DNA from: Solidesulfovibrio sp.
GTDB taxonomy: Bacteria > Desulfobacterota > Desulfovibrionia > Desulfovibrionales > Desulfovibrionaceae
DNA length: 64,000 nt
Reading direction: 5' to 3'
NCBI RefSeq assembly: GCF_038562415.1
Contig: NZ_JBCFBA010000003.1
Location: 90,717-154,716, forward strand
Shown: one piece after another, positions 1 through 7,799 of the stretch
Layout of the letters: each line of letters opens with the position of its first letter
How positions within the stretch are numbered: the stretch's first letter is position 1
Made by a program: the position numbers and the translations under genes
Notes under the pieces: model-generated
What the model saw: the letters and a program-made list of their open reading frames with translations, nothing else
Told to the model about the DNA's origin: nothing
Database searches by the model: none

Positions 1-26
1 CGGCTCGCGGCGGCCGCCGCGAGCCG
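1..26 (-). terminator. Perfect GC-rich palindrome after the chemoreceptor gene
   Basis: A 26-base perfect palindrome (two 13-base arms) lies 14 bases past the stop of the chemoreceptor gene. It would form a very stable hairpin in that transcript. Any T-run would fall outside the window, so whether it ends transcription is an inference. Confidence 0.4.
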
Positions 27-40
27 CCAACGCCGGCCCG

Positions 41-1819
41 TCAGGACAGCATGTCGTCGATGAGGGCCTTGAGGTTGTCGGCTTCCCGGGTCAGGACGGA
101 AACCGAGGCGTCGCAGTCCCCCATGGCCGTGGCCGTGGCCTGGGAAATGTGGGTGATGGATTCCACGGTGCGGCTGATTTCCTCGCTCACGGCCGATTGC
201 TGTTCCGAGGCGGCGGCGATGGCCTGCACCTGGTCCGCCGAGGAGCCGACCAGGGTGACGATGCCGGAGAGGGCCTCGCCCGAACGCCGGGCCAGGGCGT
301 CGGCACTCTCGATGGCCGAGGCCACCTCCTCCACGCTGATGACGTGCTCCTTGGTGCCGAGCTGGATGGCGGTGACGGCCTGTTCCACCTCGCGGGTGGC
401 GAGCATGGTCTTTTCGGCGAGCTTTCTGACTTCGTCGGCGACCACGGCGAAGCCGCGCCCGGCGTCGCCGGCCCGGGCGGCCTCGATGGCGGCGTTTAAG
501 GCCAGCAGATTGGTCTGGTCGGCGATGTCGGAAATGACCCCGATGACCGCGCCGATGCCTTGGGCCTCGCGCCCCAGCACGGTGATGTCCTCGCGAAGCG
601 AGGCGGCTCGCTGCCGGATGGCGCCGATCATGGAAACCAGTTCGAGCACGGTGGTGGAGCCGTCGTCGGCCTTGGTCCGGGCGTCGGTGGCGGTGGTGGC
701 CGCGTTTTCGGCGTTCTTGGCCACTTCCAGCACCACGGTGTTCATCTCGCCGATGGCCAGCGACGTTTCGGCCGCGGAATTCTTCTGGGCCTCGGCGCCG
801 TCCCTGGCCTGGCCGACCTTGTCCGACAGGGCCTGGCAGGCCTGGCCCAGGCGGGCCAGCACCCCTTCCAGAGTCCGGGCGGCGGCGGCCGCGCCTTCGC
901 GCCGGGCGGTGACGGCCGCCTCCCGGGCCGATTCGGCCTCGGCCAGGCAGGTCCCGGCGCGCTCGGCCTCGCTGGCCGCCTCCCGGGTCTTCTGGTCGGC
1001 CTCGACGATCTTCTGCTTGAGGTTGTCGACCAGGGTGCACAAGGCGTCGCCAAGCACGGTGATCTCGTCCATGTGCCCGCCCAGGACCTTCTTGTTCACC
1101 CGGTCGTGGATCTCCAGGCAGGCGTCCATGTCGCCCGTGGCGATGCGCTCGCTGTGGGAGGACAGAAAGGCCAGCCGGTCGATGATGGCCCGCTTCATGA
1201 AAAGCCACAATGCCGCCACCAGGGCCAGCAGGCCGCCCAGGGACAGCAGGCCGGCCTTGAACTGGGTGCCGGCCAGGGCGGCCATTTCCGGCGAGACGTC
1301 CTCCACCGTGACCAGGGCGCCCAGGACGTCGCGGCTGGCGCCGTGGCAGTGGTGGCAGGCCGGGGCGTTTTTCACGGTCCGGATGGCGACGAAGGCGGGC
1401 TTGCCGGACACGGTTTCCAGGCTGTCGCTGTCCGTGCCCTTGGCCAGGGAGGCCTCGAGGAGGGCGGCCAGGCTTTTCTCGCCGAGGAATTGCCCCAGGG
1501 GGCGGCGTTTGGCCGCCTCCTCGGTGGCGTAGGTCGCTTCGCCCCGGAAATCGGTCAGAAAGGCCTGGGACTTGCCCCCGGCCTGGGCGATCTTGGCCAT
1601 CTGGGCCGTGGTGCCCTCGCTGTCGCCAAGGAGCATGGGCTCGCTGACCACGAGTTCGATCAGCCCGGCCGAACGCAGGGCGGCGGCGCGCATCTGGTCC
1701 ATGGAGAGATGGCGCTGCCACCAGGCGTTGGCCGCGAAAAGCCCGGCCAGGGTGCAGGCGGCCACCAGACTGACGAGGAGCAGGGCCTTGGCCCCGAGGG
1801 AACCGGTGCGTTTGGACAT
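41..1819 (-). CDS. Methyl-accepting chemotaxis protein with a periplasmic c-type haem motif
   Basis: Chemoreceptor of 592 residues that would signal to CheA/CheW. A membrane segment at about residues 12-32 is followed by a periplasmic sensor of about 150 residues with one haem-attachment motif CHHCH (155-159). A second membrane segment lies at about 188-208, then a HAMP linker, coiled coil and the conserved signalling tip ([19 protein letters not shown]). There is no C-terminal CheR-binding pentapeptide. Two ATGs are adjacent; 1819 is preferred because GGAGG sits six bases before it, though 1822 is possible. The cytochrome c gene lies 66 bases upstream on the same strand, so the two are probably co-transcribed. 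A haem-bearing chemoreceptor suggests sensing of redox state, oxygen or NO, as known for DcrA of Desulfovibrio vulgaris; the ligand here is an inference. Confidence 0.9.
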   Translation of the reverse strand: MSKRTGSLGAKALLLVSLVAACTLAGLFAANAWWQRHLSMDQMRAAALRSAGLIELVVSEPMLLGDSEGTTAQMAKIAQAGGKSQAFLTDFRGEATYATEEAAKRRPLGQFLGEKSLAALLEASLAKGTDSDSLETVSGKPAFVAIRTVKNAPACHHCHGASRDVLGALVTVEDVSPEMAALAGTQFKAGLLSLGGLLALVAALWLFMKRAIIDRLAFLSSHSERIATGDMDACLEIHDRVNKKVLGGHMDEITVLGDALCTLVDNLKQKIVEADQKTREAASEAERAGTCLAEAESAREAAVTARREGAAAAARTLEGVLARLGQACQALSDKVGQARDGAEAQKNSAAETSLAIGEMNTVVLEVAKNAENAATTATDARTKADDGSTTVLELVSMIGAIRQRAASLREDITVLGREAQGIGAVIGVISDIADQTNLLALNAAIEAARAGDAGRGFAVVADEVRKLAEKTMLATREVEQAVTAIQLGTKEHVISVEEVASAIESADALARRSGEALSGIVTLVGSSADQVQAIAAASEQQSAVSEEISRTVESITHISQATATAMGDCDASVSVLTREADNLKALIDDMLS

Positions 1820-1885
1820 CATCGGCCTCCAGCGCGCGGCGCGGCCACGCGGTCTTCGCAATGTGAAAGCCCGCGAACCTGCGGC

Positions 1886-2356
1886 TTAGTGGGCTCCGGC
1901 CCGCAGCAGCGGCTTGAAGCCGAAGGCCCGGACCCGGGCGTCGCTGTGGCAGCCCTGGCAATCGGCCACGGTGAGCTTGCCCTTGATGGCCGCCGGGTCG
2001 CCCGAGGCGGTGTGGAGCGAGCCCGGGCCGTGGCAGACCTCGCAGCCGGCGTCGGCCAGCTCCGGAGTGGCGGCGAGGCTCGTGAACCCGCCGGGCTTGC
2101 CGTAGCCGGTGGCGTGGCAGGCGAAACAGCCGGCCAGCTCCTCCGGGGTGAGCTTTTTGGCCATGAGCCGGACGTTTTTGGAGGAATGGGCCTTTTTGGA
2201 GTATTTTTCAAAGGCCTCATGCTGCTTGGGGTGACAGCCGGCACAGGCGGCCGTGCCCACGTAGCGGGCCTCCTCGGCCAGGGCCGGACGGCCGGCCAAC
2301 GGACAAAGAAGCAACAAGCCGGCCAGCGCAGCGGCCGCATCGCATCGCCATCCCAT
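1886..2356 (-). CDS. Periplasmic tetrahaem cytochrome c
   Basis: Protein of 156 residues with a Sec signal peptide (hydrophobic stretch at about 7-22, cleavage near a PALA motif) and four CXXCH motifs: CAGCH, CFACH, CEVCH and CQGCH. The spacing resembles the cytochrome c554-like family rather than the tetrahaem cytochrome c3. It should carry electrons in the periplasm. The ATG at 2356 is preceded by AAAGGAG about eight bases upstream; longer starts would add a non-signal extension. It sits just upstream of a haem-containing chemoreceptor, so it may feed or share the redox signal, or simply share expression. Partner and potential cannot be read from the sequence. Confidence 0.85.
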   Translation of the reverse strand: MGWRCDAAAALAGLLLLCPLAGRPALAEEARYVGTAACAGCHPKQHEAFEKYSKKAHSSKNVRLMAKKLTPEELAGCFACHATGYGKPGGFTSLAATPELADAGCEVCHGPGSLHTASGDPAAIKGKLTVADCQGCHSDARVRAFGFKPLLRAGAH

Positions 2357-2736
2357 GTCCGAACTCCTTTGGACGGCGAGTGGGGCCGCCACGGACGGGT
2401 GGCGGCCCGCGCCTCGCTTTCCCGGCCTCGCCGCGCGCCCTCCGGGCAGGGAGGGAGAGGCACGCGGCCAAGTCGTATTCGTGACAATTAAAGCAAGATG
2501 CATACCGAAAACCGGGATGGGCGGCCGGGCGCGGACAGGCGGCGATGTCCGGGACGTGACGGCAGGCGTGTCAGCCAACGAGCTTGAATGAATGGATTGT
2601 TTTGGAGCCCGCCGCGGCCTGGCCGGTCGGCGGGCGGGGCGTGGGGACACCCTCGCCGCCGGCGGCGAAAGGCCATGGAGCCTTTTGCCTCAAACCGGCG
2701 GCGAACGTGTGTCGAAGCAGCCCGGCGACGGCCGGG
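2357..2736. other. Intergenic region between cytochrome c and the activator gene
   Basis: About 380 bases without a convincing gene. Base composition drops to AT-rich around 2480-2510, where the sigma-54 promoter candidate described separately is found. The open frames here are continuations of long antisense frames and have no ribosome-binding site. Confidence 0.6.
2492..2507 (-). promoter_or_regulatory. Candidate sigma-54 (-24/-12) promoter for cytochrome c and chemoreceptor
   Basis: Read on the minus strand: CGGTATGCATCTTGCT. It keeps the invariant GG and GC at the required ten-base spacing and a full TTGCT, but the -24 half is imperfect (CGGTATG against TGGCACG). The start site would be near 2482, leaving a leader of about 125 bases. 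An NtrC-type activator is encoded next door. Confidence 0.4.
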
Positions 2737-2738
2737 CT
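2719..2738 (-). terminator. Hairpin at the end of the activator gene
   Basis: Eight-base-pair GC-rich stem with a four-base loop that begins at the stop codon of the response-regulator gene. No T-run follows, so termination is only possible. Confidence 0.25.
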
Positions 2739-4065
2739 ACATGATGCCGTATTCGCGGATCTTGCGGTACAGCGTCTTGCGCGAGATGCCCAGCGCCGTG
2801 GCGGCCAGCGTCCGGTTGTTGCCGAAACAGGCCAGAACCTTGGCGATGTGCTCGCGTTCCACGGCCTCCAGGGACAGGAAGTCGTTCTCGCCCTCGGCCT
2901 GCACGGACAGCTCGCGCGGCAGGGCGTATTCGGTGATGATCCCGCCCTCGGCCAAAATGACCCCGCGCTCGATGACGTTGCGCAGCTCCCGGATGTTTCC
3001 CGGCCAATGGTAGTTGATCAGGCAGGCCATGGCCCGGTCCGAGACCCGGAAGGTGCCGCTGGCCTGCACCCGGCCCAGGAAATATTCCACCAGCAGCGGA
3101 ATGTCCTCCTTGCGCTCGCGCAGCGGCGGCAGCTCGATGTTGAAGACGTTGATGCGGTGGTAGAGGGCTTCGTGGAACCGTCCGGCCTCGACTTCCTTGG
3201 CCAGGTTGCGGTTGGTGGCGAAAATGAGGCGGATGTCGGTTACGCGCTCGTCCTTGTCGCCCACCCGGCGGTAGGTCTTGTTTTCGAGGGTGCGCAGCAG
3301 CGAGGCCTGGACCTCCATGGGCAGCTCGCCGATCTCGTCGAGAAACAGCGTGCCCTTGTTGGCGAAGGTCATCAGCCCCTCGCGGTTCTCCGTGGCCCCG
3401 GTGAACGAGCCCTTGACGTAGCCGAACAGTTCCGACCGGGCCAGCTCCTTTTGGAGCGTGGCGCAGTTCTTGATGACATAGGGCTTGTCCGCCCGCCGGG
3501 ACCGGGCCTGGATGGCCGTGGCCGCCACCTCCTTGCCGGCCCCGGACTCGCCGGTAATCAGCACCGGCACGTCGGTGGGGGCGACTTTCTCGATCAGGAA
3601 GCGGATCTGCTTGATGGCCGCGGAATTGCCCACGATCTGCTGGGGCTGGCCCTGGCTCTGGGCGTGCTTGAGCTGGCGGTTCTCGAAGCGCAGGCAGGCC
3701 CGCTGGTAGGCCCGCTCCACGATGAGTTCCAGTTCCTCGAGGTTGAAGGGCTTGGTGATGTAATCGTAGGCCCCGAGCTTCATGGCCTCCACGGCCGAGT
3801 CGATGTTGCCGTGGCCGGTGATGATGATGACCTCCACGTCCGGGGAGTGCTGGCGGATCTCCACCAGCAGGTCCAGGCCGTCGGCATCGGGCAGGCGCAG
3901 GTCGAGGATGACCACCTCGTAGGTGTTGCGCCGCAGCATTTCCCGGGCCTGGTGGGCGGATTCCGCCGCCGAGACGGCCCGGGTGGGCGTGGAGAGCTCT
4001 TTTTTGAGCAATTTGCCGATGGAGGGTTCGTCGTCCACCACCAGTACGCTGTACGGGCTCATCAT
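2737..4065 (-). CDS. Sigma-54-dependent response regulator, NtrC/AtoC type
   Basis: Regulator of 442 residues. An N-terminal receiver domain has the acidic pair at 11-12 and phospho-acceptor Asp55 (VVILDLRLPD). The AAA+ domain has Walker A GESGAGKE (172-179), a sigma-54 contact loop GSFTGA (219-224, the canonical second residue A replaced by S) and Walker B LFLDEIGEL. A Fis-type helix-turn-helix closes the protein (ALGISRKTLYRKI). It would activate sigma-54 promoters when phosphorylated. Its ATG overlaps the kinase stop by four bases (ATGA), so the pair is translationally coupled; the ATG at 4062 is an alternative. A close paralogue lies at 31092-32423. The linked alcohol dehydrogenase suggests a role in alcohol or aldehyde metabolism, which is an inference. 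Confidence 0.92.
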   Translation of the reverse strand: MMSPYSVLVVDDEPSIGKLLKKELSTPTRAVSAAESAHQAREMLRRNTYEVVILDLRLPDADGLDLLVEIRQHSPDVEVIIITGHGNIDSAVEAMKLGAYDYITKPFNLEELELIVERAYQRACLRFENRQLKHAQSQGQPQQIVGNSAAIKQIRFLIEKVAPTDVPVLITGESGAGKEVAATAIQARSRRADKPYVIKNCATLQKELARSELFGYVKGSFTGATENREGLMTFANKGTLFLDEIGELPMEVQASLLRTLENKTYRRVGDKDERVTDIRLIFATNRNLAKEVEAGRFHEALYHRINVFNIELPPLRERKEDIPLLVEYFLGRVQASGTFRVSDRAMACLINYHWPGNIRELRNVIERGVILAEGGIITEYALPRELSVQAEGENDFLSLEAVEREHIAKVLACFGNNRTLAATALGISRKTLYRKIREYGIM

Positions 4066-5273
4066 GGGAGTTTGTCCGGGTTTATGGGGAACTTCACGGT
4101 AAAGGTCGCGCCCCGGCCGGGCTGGCTGGCGACCGCGATTTCCCCATGGTGTTTGGCCACGATGGACATGCAGGTGGAAAGGCCGATGCCGATGCCCTTG
4201 CCGGCCCGCTTGGTGGTGAAAAACGGCTCGAAGAGCTTGTCCATGTGTTCGGGCTTGATGCCGTAGCCCGAGTCGGCGACCGAGAGGCAGACCGCGCCCG
4301 AGGTGGACTGGAAGGTGGTGATGACGATGCGCCCCGGCCCGGCGATGGCGTCCATGGCGTTGACGAGGAGGTTGAGCATGACCTGCTTGATCTGGTGCTC
4401 GTCGCCGGTAACCCGGGGCAGGCTGTCGCACAGTTCGGTACGCACGGTGATCTTGGCCTGGTTGCGCTGCTTGAGGTGGCTGCGCAGGAGCTTGAGGGTG
4501 TCCTCGACCACGGCGTTGAGGCTCACCGGCGAAAAGCTCACGGTCTTTTGCCGGCTGAAGGTGAGCAGGGTGGTGACGATGTCCCGGCAGCGCCGGCACT
4601 CCTGGAGGATGGTGGAAACGTAGTCCTCCACGTCCTCCATGACCCGGGGATCGACCTTTTCGCGCAGGGCCGGCAGGCGGCGGCGCAGGCCCTCGGCGAA
4701 GCCGGAGATGGCCGTGAGCGGATTGTTGATCTCATGGGCCACGCCGGTGGCCAGCATGCCGATGGTGGCCATCTTTTCGGCCTGGTAGAATTTGGCCTGG
4801 TATTCCTTTTCCCGGGTCACGTCGCGCTTGAACACCAGGATGTGCTGCTCGGGGTCGTCGGGGTGGTGGATGGGCGAGGCCACCATCTCGTATTGGACGT
4901 TCTTGCCGCCGATCTTGAAGATGGCCGTTTCCCGGCAGATGTCGCCCGTGGCGAAGGACTTGCTGGCCGGGCATTCGGGACAGGGCTGGTCGTCGCCGCG
5001 AAAGATCTGGTAGCAGAATTTCCCTTCCGGCGCCGGGTCGGGGAAGATCTGGCGGAAGACGTGGTTGACCGACTGGATGCGCAGTTCCGGCGAGAGCACC
5101 ATCATGATGTCGGTGATGCCGTCGAGGATGGCGGCGATTTCCCGGCGTCGCTGGGCGGACTGGGTGTTGGCGTCCTTGAGGGCCTCGATGGTCCGGCGCA
5201 GCTCCTGGAAAAAGCCGAGCTTGCTGTGCTCGATGCCGATGAGATCCTCAAGGGACGGCGCCCGCCAGGGCAT
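4062..5273 (-). CDS. Cytoplasmic PAS histidine kinase with a cysteine-rich PAS domain
   Basis: Kinase of 403 residues without membrane segments. A leader (SLEDLIGIEHSKLGFFQELR) and short coiled coil precede a PAS domain containing Cys87 and the motif PCPECP (Cys98, Cys101), plus Cys113. The HisKA box has His180 (GVAHEINNPL), and the ATPase domain follows with DSGYGIKPEHMDKLFEPF. The ATG at 5273 has AGGAGG eight bases upstream and overlaps the dehydrogenase stop by one base (TGATG). It would phosphorylate the activator encoded downstream. The same cysteines occur in the paralogue at 32416-33693, so they may bind metal or haem or sense redox state; that is an inference. The full gene order is alcohol dehydrogenase, kinase, activator. 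Confidence 0.9.
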   Translation of the reverse strand: MPWRAPSLEDLIGIEHSKLGFFQELRRTIEALKDANTQSAQRRREIAAILDGITDIMMVLSPELRIQSVNHVFRQIFPDPAPEGKFCYQIFRGDDQPCPECPASKSFATGDICRETAIFKIGGKNVQYEMVASPIHHPDDPEQHILVFKRDVTREKEYQAKFYQAEKMATIGMLATGVAHEINNPLTAISGFAEGLRRRLPALREKVDPRVMEDVEDYVSTILQECRRCRDIVTTLLTFSRQKTVSFSPVSLNAVVEDTLKLLRSHLKQRNQAKITVRTELCDSLPRVTGDEHQIKQVMLNLLVNAMDAIAGPGRIVITTFQSTSGAVCLSVADSGYGIKPEHMDKLFEPFFTTKRAGKGIGIGLSTCMSIVAKHHGEIAVASQPGRGATFTVKFPINPDKLP

Positions 5274-6415
5274 CACCAAGCCTCCTGACACACGCCCAAA
5301 AGCGATTCCCAGGTGGCGGGCCGGGGATTGGTCAGGGTGCAGGCGTCGTTGACCGCCGCCTTGGCGATGGTTTCCAGGCAGTCGCTGTCGGGCAGGATGT
5401 CGCGGAGCCGCACCGGCACCCCGAGGTCGGCGCAAAACCCCTCCAGCCAGCCGATGCCGGCCATGGCGATGTACTGGGAGGAACACATGCGCGGGCCGCA
5501 GACGATGCGGCCGATGGCCGCCAGCTTGTCCACGCTGGCCGGCAGGTTGAACCGCATGACGTGGGGCAGGAGGACGGGGTGGACCAGGCCGTGGAGCACG
5601 TCGAACATGCCGCCCAGGGAATGGGCCAGGGAGTGCCCGACGCCCAGGCCGGCGTTGGAAAAGGACATGCCGGCGGCGGTGGCGGCGATGCTCAGGTTCT
5701 CCAGGGCCTCGATGGAGCGGTCCTCCAGGGCGGGCCGGAGGTTTCGCGAGATCAGCCGCATGGCCTTGAGGGCCTGGTGCTCGGTGAACGGCGAGGACAA
5801 AAGCGAGAGGTAGGACTCCACGGCATGGGCGAAGGCGTCGATGGCCGAGGCGATGATGAGCTCCTCGCTTTTGGTCAAAAGCACCAGCGGGTCGATGATG
5901 GAGATGTTGGGCACGAGCGACCGGCTGATGATGGACATCTTGAGTTGGCGCTCGACGTCGGTGATGATGCAAAACTGCGAGATGTCCGAGCCCGAGCCGG
6001 CGGTGGTGGGCAGAAAGATCATGGGCGGCAGGGGCCGCATGATGCGGTTGGCCCCCTCGTAGTCGCTGATGCGGCCGCCGTTGCCGACGATGGTGGCGAT
6101 GCCCTTGGCCGCGTCCATGGGCGAGCCGCCGCCCACGGCGATGATGACGTCGGCGCGTTCGCGCACGTAGATTTCCGCGCCTTCGTGGACTTGGTGGTCG
6201 CGGGGGTTGGAATTGACGGCGTCGTAATAGACCCACTCCAGGCCGTTGTCGCGCAGGATCTCCATGATCCGGTCGACCCAGCCGGCGCCGACCAGACCCT
6301 GGTCGCTGACGAGCAACACCCGCCGGCCGCCCAGGCGCTTGGCGCAGGAAGCCAGGTGGACGATGCTGCCGCGGCCGAAAATGATCTCGGGAATGGCGAA
6401 CTTGCTGATCCGCAT
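5273..6415 (-). CDS. Iron-containing alcohol dehydrogenase
   Basis: NAD(P)-dependent group III alcohol dehydrogenase of 380 residues, the usual family length. It shows the nucleotide-binding motif GGGSPMDAAKG and the metal-binding region with DAFAHAVESYLS, GHSLAHSLGG and GLVHPVLLPHVMRFN. It should interconvert a primary alcohol and its aldehyde in the cytoplasm. The ATG at 6415 follows AAGGAG. It is the first gene of a three-gene operon with a kinase and a sigma-54 activator, an unusual coupling of a metabolic enzyme with a two-component system. A sigma-70-like promoter lies about 215 bases upstream. Substrate specificity (ethanol, propanediol, butanol and others) cannot be read from sequence. 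A second, more distant family member is at 42696-43877. Confidence 0.92.
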   Translation of the reverse strand: MRISKFAIPEIIFGRGSIVHLASCAKRLGGRRVLLVSDQGLVGAGWVDRIMEILRDNGLEWVYYDAVNSNPRDHQVHEGAEIYVRERADVIIAVGGGSPMDAAKGIATIVGNGGRISDYEGANRIMRPLPPMIFLPTTAGSGSDISQFCIITDVERQLKMSIISRSLVPNISIIDPLVLLTKSEELIIASAIDAFAHAVESYLSLLSSPFTEHQALKAMRLISRNLRPALEDRSIEALENLSIAATAAGMSFSNAGLGVGHSLAHSLGGMFDVLHGLVHPVLLPHVMRFNLPASVDKLAAIGRIVCGPRMCSSQYIAMAGIGWLEGFCADLGVPVRLRDILPDSDCLETIAKAAVNDACTLTNPRPATWESLLGVCQEAW

Positions 6416-6745
6416 GGCGCTCCTTGGCGGCTTGGGCGGACGGGGCCTGACCCGGCAACTGGGGCCTTGGGGATGAGCCCGGGGCGAGCCCGTCCGTGCA
6501 GTCGTCCTGGCCCGGCGCGCGCGGGCCTTGGGGGTTGCGGCGGCCTGGTCCGGACCAAGCCCTTGGCGGCGGCCGGGGTCGCCGGCCGGTCGTGCCTCGC
6601 ATGGCCAGACATCAATAATTTCGGATAAAAACTATACCGCGCCGCCGGAAAAGGTCAAGCCGGCTCCTGGCCTTCCCCGCGGACCGGCCCGGGCACCGGG
6701 GCGGTCCGCGCACGGCCGAAAGCGCGGGCGGCACCCGGGCGCGGC
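6416..6745. other. Leader and intergenic region upstream of the alcohol dehydrogenase operon
   Basis: About 330 bases without a gene. It holds the sigma-70-like promoter at 6631-6658 and, nearer the XRE gene, a nine-base-pair stem with a 15-base loop (6678-6710) that could end the XRE transcript. The approximately 210-base leader downstream of the promoter is very GC-rich; I see no clear riboswitch. Confidence 0.5.
6631..6658 (-). promoter_or_regulatory. Sigma-70-type promoter for alcohol dehydrogenase-kinase-activator operon
   Basis: On the minus strand TTGACC (6658-6653), a 16-base spacer and TATAGT (6636-6631) match the -35 and -10 boxes well, in a local AT-rich island. The start site would be near 6624. 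It suggests basal expression of this two-component operon. Confidence 0.6.
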
Positions 6746-6982
6746 TTATCCCTTCCTGAACCGTTCGATGAATTCGTCCAGCGGGATCCCGAGGGCCTCG
6801 CAGATCGCGTCCAGTTCGATGAGGTCGAGCCGCCGCTGGCCGCTTTCGTATTTGCTGACGAAAGACTGCGGGCAGCCCAGCCGCGCGGCCAGTTCGATTT
6901 GGCGCAATCCGGCCTCCTTTCTCAGGGCAAGCAAGAGTGTGCGCAGATATTCGTAACGCCGGGAGTAATTATTTGGCTTCAC
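6746..6982 (-). CDS. Small XRE-family DNA-binding protein
   Basis: Protein of 78 residues that is mostly one Cro/CI-type helix-turn-helix: the region AGLRQIELAARLGCPQSFVS covers helices 2 and 3, followed by KYESGQRRLDLIEL and a short tail. It would act as a dimeric repressor. No ATG precedes the domain, so I chose the GTG at 6982; no strong ribosome-binding site is visible, so the exact start is uncertain. An inverted repeat at 7007-7031, immediately upstream of this start, is a likely autoregulatory operator. The gene stands alone between the alcohol dehydrogenase operon and a long non-coding stretch; targets are unknown. Confidence 0.75.
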   Translation of the reverse strand: MKPNNYSRRYEYLRTLLLALRKEAGLRQIELAARLGCPQSFVSKYESGQRRLDLIELDAICEALGIPLDEFIERFRKG

Positions 6983-7799
6983 GACATACAGAATAGATCG
7001 GGTTGCGAAATATCCCAAAACAGGATATTTCCATAAAGGAGGGCTGAAGACCGGGCGGACAACCGCTTTTTGCCGGGGCAAGTGACCAGGGACAAAGGAA
7101 TGGTGCTCACTCTGACGGCATTGCCTCCCTGCTTCGGTCCGCCATCTGCGGTGAGAAGCAGACAGCGAAGTCGAAGAAAAAAAATATTCCTTTGGGACGG
7201 ACGGCGGTGAACACATTTTAAGAGGTTTGAAAATGGTGCTCACCGGGATTTTCGTTGCAATCCCCGTTTTCGTGGGGGGGCGTCCACTGCCGCCAGGCAC
7301 CGGCGCCGGTTCGGCCAGGAACGCAGGGGAAAGGGTGGAAAGCCCTTGGTGGTGATCCGACGGGCCGGATTTTTTCTCGGTCCGCGCCCGGGCTAGGGGC
7401 TGGGGGCACGGAACACCGTGGGGCGAGACGCGCCGCCAGGGCAGGCGGACGCTGTCGCCGGCTTCGGCGCGGTCTGGGTTGGGACCGTGGCCTGGAGCCG
7501 GTGGTGGGGGAACCGCGCGGTGTTTCCAGGGATGCGCCTGGCGTTTGGGAAAACGCAACTCCGTATAATGCGTGGAATGAGCGAATGGGCTGAATGAAGC
7601 AGGTATGGAGATTGGTCGGGCCCGTGTAAAATCTACGAATTGCCTGGGAAAGAGGCCGAATGGTGTTGATGCGATGCAGCGAATGAGAAGTGTCTGCGTG
7701 CAGGACATGTTCTGACAACGGATTTGGCTATATTGATTGACCGTGGCGCTTGATGACTGAAGATGCAGAAAATCCTATCTGTCTCGTGGAGGAAAGAGT
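6983..7799. other. Long non-coding region between XRE gene and chemoreceptor
   Basis: About 820 bases without a supportable gene and with lower GC than its neighbours. Besides the dyad at 7007-7031 it holds two copies of AATGGTGCTCAC (7099-7110 and 7232-7243), 133 bases apart. The last 150 bases are AT-richer and lead into the chemoreceptor ribosome-binding site. It may be a remnant of lost DNA. Confidence 0.5.
7007..7031. promoter_or_regulatory. Inverted repeat, likely operator of the XRE regulator
   Basis: GAAATATCC, a seven-base AT-rich spacer, then GGATATTTC: a perfect nine-base dyad centred about 37 bases upstream of the XRE start. Position and symmetry are typical of an autoregulated repressor. 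Confidence 0.5.

Noticed and set aside
560-2491. Long plus-strand open frame opposite the chemoreceptor and cytochrome genes
   Set aside because: Antisense shadow of high-GC coding DNA; Gly/His-rich product, no ribosome-binding site, no family resemblance.
7255-7593. Open frame of 112 codons in the long non-coding region
   Set aside because: No ribosome-binding site, arginine/glycine-rich product, no homology recognised.
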